Assembly (NCBI GenBank): GCA_023435435.1 | Contig: JAEYRW010000139.1 | Location: forward strand, 1-8,194 | Direction of reading: 5' to 3' | From: Bacillota bacterium | GTDB lineage: Bacteria; Bacillota; Clostridia; Christensenellales; Aristaeellaceae | Length of the DNA: 8,194 nt | In this document: piece by piece, positions 5,717 through 8,194 of the stretch | How the letters are laid out: each line of letters begins with the position of its first letter | Position numbering within the stretch: the stretch's first letter is position 1 | Translations under genes and position numbers: made by a program | The notes under the pieces: model-generated | What the model was told of the DNA's origin: nothing | The model's database searches: none | What the model saw: only the letters and a program-made list of their open reading frames with translations

Positions 5717-5985
5717 TAATCATTATTGCAGCATCCCGCACACATGCGCATGATCAGCGATGCGACGATGAGAACCGCCATGACGACTGCGAACGTAACG
5801 ACAGCCGGGAGAGCGGCGAGAATGACGGCTGCGAAAGATGCGCCGATCGCCAAGCCGGCCGCAAGCGCGAGCAGGAACGCAAATAAGCAGATAACCTTCA
5901 TTGAGCATGCGCAGAGAATGCCTCTGCGCGAGGCGACGGCACACTCCGTCTGCGCGCTGTTGCGATAAGTCGCTTGAGAATCCAT
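5716..5985 (-). CDS. Small two-helix membrane protein with cysteine-rich ends
   Basis: An 89-residue protein of no family I recognise. Residues 1-28 are polar and contain C15, C25 and C27. About 31-56 and 58-80 are two hydrophobic stretches joined at P60, rich in Ala, Val and Leu, forming a helical hairpin across the membrane. The tail after R80 reads M-C-A-G-C-C-N-N-D, with C82, C85 and C86. A start at M29 (5901) would leave a bare two-helix protein. However, GAGAGGTG lies five bases upstream of the 5985 ATG and nothing comparable precedes M29, so the longer form is preferred. It is 64 bases downstream of the CHR gene pair with no terminator between, so it may belong to that transcript. The cysteine ends could bind metal or form disulfides; that is speculation. 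Confidence 0.68.
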   Translation of the reverse strand: MDSQATYRNSAQTECAVASRRGILCACSMKVICLFAFLLALAAGLAIGASFAAVILAALPAVVTFAVVMAVLIVASLIMRMCAGCCNND

Positions 5986-6049
5986 GGTTTCACCTCTCTT
6001 CTGCTTACCACTTCATCTTATGCGCCACACCGCCTGATGTGCGTGCCGC

Positions 6050-6604
6050 TTACAGGGCGCCGGTGGCGAGGGCGAACAGAACGTTGGCCGCGCCCGAGAG
6101 AACCATGGCGGCGATGGGGTTTACTTTCCACTTTCTGAGGGCGAACAGCGCCGCCGCAAAGAGGGCAAGGCCCACCCAGTTGACGCCGCCCGCGTCGGTG
6201 CGCGCGGCGGAAAGGAGCATCATGACGCCCGCCGCCGAGATGAGCGCCACCACCGTCGGGCGCAGGCAACCCATGACCGCCTGCATCGCGTCCCCGCTCC
6301 TGTATTTTTGATAGGCCCAGGAGATCAGGGAGACGATTAAAATGGAGGGGAGGATGCAGCCCAGCGTCGCAATCAGCGCGCCGGGCACGCCCGCCAGACG
6401 TGCGCCCACGAACGTCGCGGAATTGACGGCGATCGGCCCGGGGGTCATCTCGGCGATGGAGATGAGATCCGCGAATTCCTTCATGGTCAGCCAACCGAAG
6501 TGCGTCACTGCCTGCCCCTGGATGATGGGCATGGCCGCGTACCCGCCGCCGACGCTGAAGAGCCCGACCTGCAAAAAGCACAGGAACAGATTGAGGTAAA
6601 TCAT
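6050..6604 (-). CDS. Half-size CHR (chromate transporter) family protein, second of a pair
   Basis: A 184-residue hydrophobic protein, a single CHR domain of about five or six membrane helices. It has the family's two motifs: S-V-G-G-G-Y near the first helix (17-22) and T-P-G-P-I-A-V-N (54-61) after an acidic E-F-A-D-L segment. Classical ChrA proteins carry two such domains in one chain. Half-size CHR proteins usually occur as adjacent pairs that work together, as in Bacillus YwrA/YwrB. The start at 6604 has AGGAGGTG (6611-6618) six bases upstream and overlaps the previous gene's stop by four bases (ATGA), so translation is coupled. Some members export chromate; for many paired forms the natural anion is not established. 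No terminator is seen before the small membrane-protein gene downstream. Confidence 0.93.
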   Translation of the reverse strand: MIYLNLFLCFLQVGLFSVGGGYAAMPIIQGQAVTHFGWLTMKEFADLISIAEMTPGPIAVNSATFVGARLAGVPGALIATLGCILPSILIVSLISWAYQKYRSGDAMQAVMGCLRPTVVALISAAGVMMLLSAARTDAGGVNWVGLALFAAALFALRKWKVNPIAAMVLSGAANVLFALATGAL

Positions 6605-7176
6605 CGCGCGCACCTCCTGTACCGGAGGCAGATCACCTTTCCCGCGCCGATGGCCAGCGCGGCAAGAATGATGTAGACGGCGTTGACGTTCAAAACAAAC
6701 GAGGCGACAAACGCCGCCGCCATGATGCCCACGGACAGGGCGTCCCTTTCCTTGACGACGTCCTTGCCAAGGCTCATGGCCACGTCCGCGATCACCGCCG
6801 CGACGCCCGCGCGCATGCCCGAGAGGGCGGCGGCCACGTAGGCATTGGCCGCGAATACGGCGTAAAGCTGCGAAATGGCCAAAAGAATCGTTACCGGCGG
6901 GATGACGGTGCCCAGAAGCGCCGCAAGCATGCCCGGCGTGCCCCGGAGCCTGCGGCCCGTAAGGATGGCCGCGTTGACCGCAATGGCCCCCGGGGCGGAT
7001 TGTGCCAATGCCGTCAGATCGAGCATTTCCTGAATGTCGAGCCATTTGAGTTCGTCCACGAACCGCCGCTTCATGAGCGTGACGATCACAAACCCGCCCC
7101 CGAACGTGAACGCGCTGATGTAGAGCATTGAATAAAATAATTTGAAAAGCGACGGGCGCGCCGCGGCATCCTTCAT
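6601..7176 (-). CDS. Half-size CHR (chromate transporter) family protein, first of a pair
   Basis: A 191-residue integral membrane protein and the upstream member of the CHR pair. It has F-T-F-G-G-G-F at 23-29 and A-P-G-A-I-A-V-N at 61-68, with A64 where the partner has proline (PGP). A divergence between the two halves is expected in heterodimeric CHR transporters, whose halves take opposite membrane orientations. The C-terminus is basic (C-L-R-Y-R-R-C-A-R), suggesting a cytoplasmic end. The ATG at 7176 is preferred because GGAGGGG (7183-7189) lies six bases upstream. A GTG at 7191 is in frame, but it would place the ribosome site inside the coding sequence. Transcribed away from the LysR-type gene, whose product is the likely regulator. 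Transport of chromate or another anion is inferred from the family only. Confidence 0.92.
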   Translation of the reverse strand: MKDAAARPSLFKLFYSMLYISAFTFGGGFVIVTLMKRRFVDELKWLDIQEMLDLTALAQSAPGAIAVNAAILTGRRLRGTPGMLAALLGTVIPPVTILLAISQLYAVFAANAYVAAALSGMRAGVAAVIADVAMSLGKDVVKERDALSVGIMAAAFVASFVLNVNAVYIILAALAIGAGKVICLRYRRCAR

Positions 7177-7195
7177 ACATTTCCCCTCCACGCTA

Positions 7196-7224
7196 AGTAT
7201 ACCCCTTGCGGAACGATATGAAAA
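7196..7224 (-). promoter_or_regulatory. Predicted promoter of the CHR transporter operon
   Basis: On the minus strand TATACT (7201 to 7196) is a good -10, and TTTTCA (7224 to 7219) sits 17 bases upstream as a weak -35. The -35 overlaps the outermost TGAAA half-site, a common layout for promoters that need LysR-type activation. The leader would be only about 13 bases. Confidence 0.55.
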
Positions 7225-7234
7225 ATGCTATTAT
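7206..7234 (+). promoter_or_regulatory. Predicted promoter of the LysR-type gene
   Basis: TTGCGG (7206-7211) and TATTAT (7229-7234) are 17 bases apart, close in form to the marR promoter (TTGCGC-17-TATAAT). A second possible -10, TATGAT (7255-7260), lacks a good -35. The proposed start near 7241 falls inside the half-site palindrome. Confidence 0.5.
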
Positions 7235-7244
7235 TTCATTGAAA
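7218..7244. promoter_or_regulatory. Predicted LysR-type regulator binding region
   Basis: ATGAAA (7218-7223) and TTTCAT (7234-7239) form an inverted repeat with a 10-base gap. TTTCA (7234-7238) and TGAAA (7240-7244) form a second palindrome with a 1-base centre. The three half-sites overlap the CHR -35 and the predicted lysR start. GATATGA also occurs twice, at 7215-7221 and 7258-7264. Binding is inferred from symmetry and position. Confidence 0.55.
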
Positions 7245-7275
7245 CGATGCTAAATATGATATGAGGTGAGCGGAC

Positions 7276-8194
7276 ATGACGGTTCGGCACATGCGGATTT
7301 TCCTCGAGGTATACCGGGAGATGAACGTGACGCGGGCGGCGGAGAAGCTGCACATGACGCAGCCGGCCGTGACGCGGGCCGTTCAGGAAATCGAGAGGCA
7401 CTATGGGGTGCTCCTGTTCGAGCGGCTGAAGGGCCGGATTTCTGCGACGGAGAGCGGGCGGGCGCTGTATTCCTACGCGGTGCACATCGCGGAAACCTTC
7501 GACCGGATGGAGAAGGCCATCTCAAACTGGGACAGCGCGGGCGTTTTGCGCGTGGGCGCGTCCATCACCATTGGCAACCACATGCTCATTGACTTTGTCA
7601 AGACGTTTCAGCAGGAACTTCCCGGCATGCGCGTGCAGGTTCTCATCGGCCCGGGCGTCGCCCTTCAGACCGCGCTCATCGACAACGCTCTCGACATCGC
7701 CCTGGTCGAGGGCGAAAGTGAGTTTGACGAACTGATCTGCGAACCCTTCGCGTCCGATCATCTCGTCCCTGTCTTCCCGCCCGCGCACCCGCTTCTCTCA
7801 AAGCCCGCGCTGCTCCTTGCCGATGTGGCGCGCTGCACCCTGCTTCTGCGCGAGGAGGGCAGCGCGGGCCGCGCATACCTGAACAGCGTCTTCGAGGCGC
7901 GCGGACACACCATTCACCCCCTCTGGGAAAGCACCTCCACCCAGGCGCTCGTCCGCGCCGTCGCCGCGGGTCTCGGCGTGTCCATATTGCCCGAACAGCT
8001 CGTGCGCGCGGACATCGACCGCGGCATCGTCACGCCCCGCAAAATGGATGACGCCGACCTCTCCCGCCGCTTCAATATCATCCGCCATAAAAATAAATAC
8101 ATCACCGACTCCGCACGGCGGTTTATGGAAATATGCAGGGGAAATGGGGGAACGCCGGGGGCCTTCCCATCGAAAGGTTCGAGGGCCCGGGGTG
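7276..8194 (+). CDS. LysR-family transcriptional regulator (3' end not in window)
   Basis: A 306-residue open frame without a stop before the window ends. Residues 1-62 are the LysR winged HTH: M-T-V-R-H-M-R-I-F-L-E-V, then V18-T-R-A-A-E-K-L-H-M-T-Q-P-A-V-T-R-A-V as the helix-turn-helix, and L-F-E-R-L with A-T-E-S-G-R as the wing. A linker helix follows. From V90 (V-L-R-V-G-A-S) to about 288 is the periplasmic-binding-like effector domain, with D-I-A-L-V-E-G and A-A-G-L-G-V-S-I-L-P marking its usual strands. The last family helix (T-D-S-A-R-R-F-M-E-I-C) ends near 287, so most relatives would stop here; the Gly/Ser/Arg-rich residues beyond look like an extension. The start at 7276 has GAGGTG seven bases upstream, and an upstream ATG at 7261 runs into a stop. 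It diverges from the CHR pair, so it probably controls them and itself. The effector is unknown. Confidence 0.93.
   Translation, partial: MTVRHMRIFLEVYREMNVTRAAEKLHMTQPAVTRAVQEIERHYGVLLFERLKGRISATESGRALYSYAVHIAETFDRMEKAISNWDSAGVLRVGASITIGNHMLIDFVKTFQQELPGMRVQVLIGPGVALQTALIDNALDIALVEGESEFDELICEPFASDHLVPVFPPAHPLLSKPALLLADVARCTLLLREEGSAGRAYLNSVFEARGHTIHPLWESTSTQALVRAVAAGLGVSILPEQLVRADIDRGIVTPRKMDDADLSRRFNIIRHKNKYITDSARRFMEICRGNGGTPGAFPSKGSRARG

Noticed and set aside
5629..5720. The hairpin cluster as a CRISPR, REP-type repeat or attachment site.
   Set aside because: The stems differ from one another in sequence, no unit recurs with spacers, and no integrase or transposase is nearby.
5662..5886. 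A plus-strand open frame with a charged Asp/Arg/Glu-rich product opposite the small membrane gene.
   Set aside because: No ribosome site, and the hydrophobic minus-strand protein has a good one plus its own terminator, so this is its antisense shadow.
6050..7180. A single 376-codon minus-strand frame spanning both CHR genes, which could suggest a fused full-length ChrA.
   Set aside because: Its first half is out of frame with the real upstream CHR protein and reads as Arg/Gly/His noise. Only the second half matches. The true arrangement is two genes overlapping by four bases, so no frameshifted fusion needs to be invoked.
7177..7275. A riboswitch or attenuator in the divergent gap.
   Set aside because: The predicted leaders are about 13 and 35 bases long, too short, and the symmetry is better explained as protein-binding half-sites.

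Overview
The window looks like a chromosomal segment from a GC-rich, low-oxygen member of the Bacillota (Clostridia-type). This is an inference from strong AGGAGG-type ribosome binding sites, GC-rich codon use, short intergenic gaps closed by hairpin-plus-T terminators, and gene families common in that group (a MarR-controlled heterodimeric ABC exporter, a Cytidylate_kin2-type kinase, a ferritin-like di-iron protein, and split CHR transporters with a LysR regulator). No mobile element, CRISPR array, tRNA or rRNA is visible.

Layout. Bases 1-163 hold the 3' end of a gene with a SANT/Myb-like helix-turn-helix tail, closed by a terminator at 164-188. A promoter at 223-251, overlapped by a TTGGCTAACA / TGTTAGCTAA operator, drives a plus-strand operon: marR-like regulator (283-726), ABC half-transporter with a degenerate ATP site (731-2488), its catalytic partner (2485-4335), and a cytidylate-kinase-like protein (4352-4948), ending at the terminator at 4957-4986. 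The regulator probably represses its own operon. The two ABC subunits form one heterodimeric exporter: each lacks exactly the residues the other supplies.

A single plus-strand gene follows (5072-5569). It encodes a small, duplicated, cysteine-rich ferritin-like protein with all six expected iron ligands and its own terminator (5585-5614). Facing it on the minus strand is a small two-helix membrane protein with terminal cysteines (5716-5985). Its 3' end runs into a compact array of hairpins (5635-5716) ending in a minus-strand terminator.

Upstream of that, on the minus strand, are two overlapping half-size CHR (chromate-transporter family) genes: 6601-7176, then 6050-6604. They diverge from a LysR-type regulator on the plus strand (7276 to the window end, stop not reached). 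The 99-base divergent gap carries promoters in both directions and three TGAAA/TTTCA half-sites, the expected layout for a LysR protein controlling the adjacent transporter and itself.

Most families here are known. The least explained items are the kinase-like gene inside an efflux operon, the CxxC-capped ferritin-like protein, the three-way-junction RNA fold at 5675-5716, and the small cysteine-capped membrane protein.
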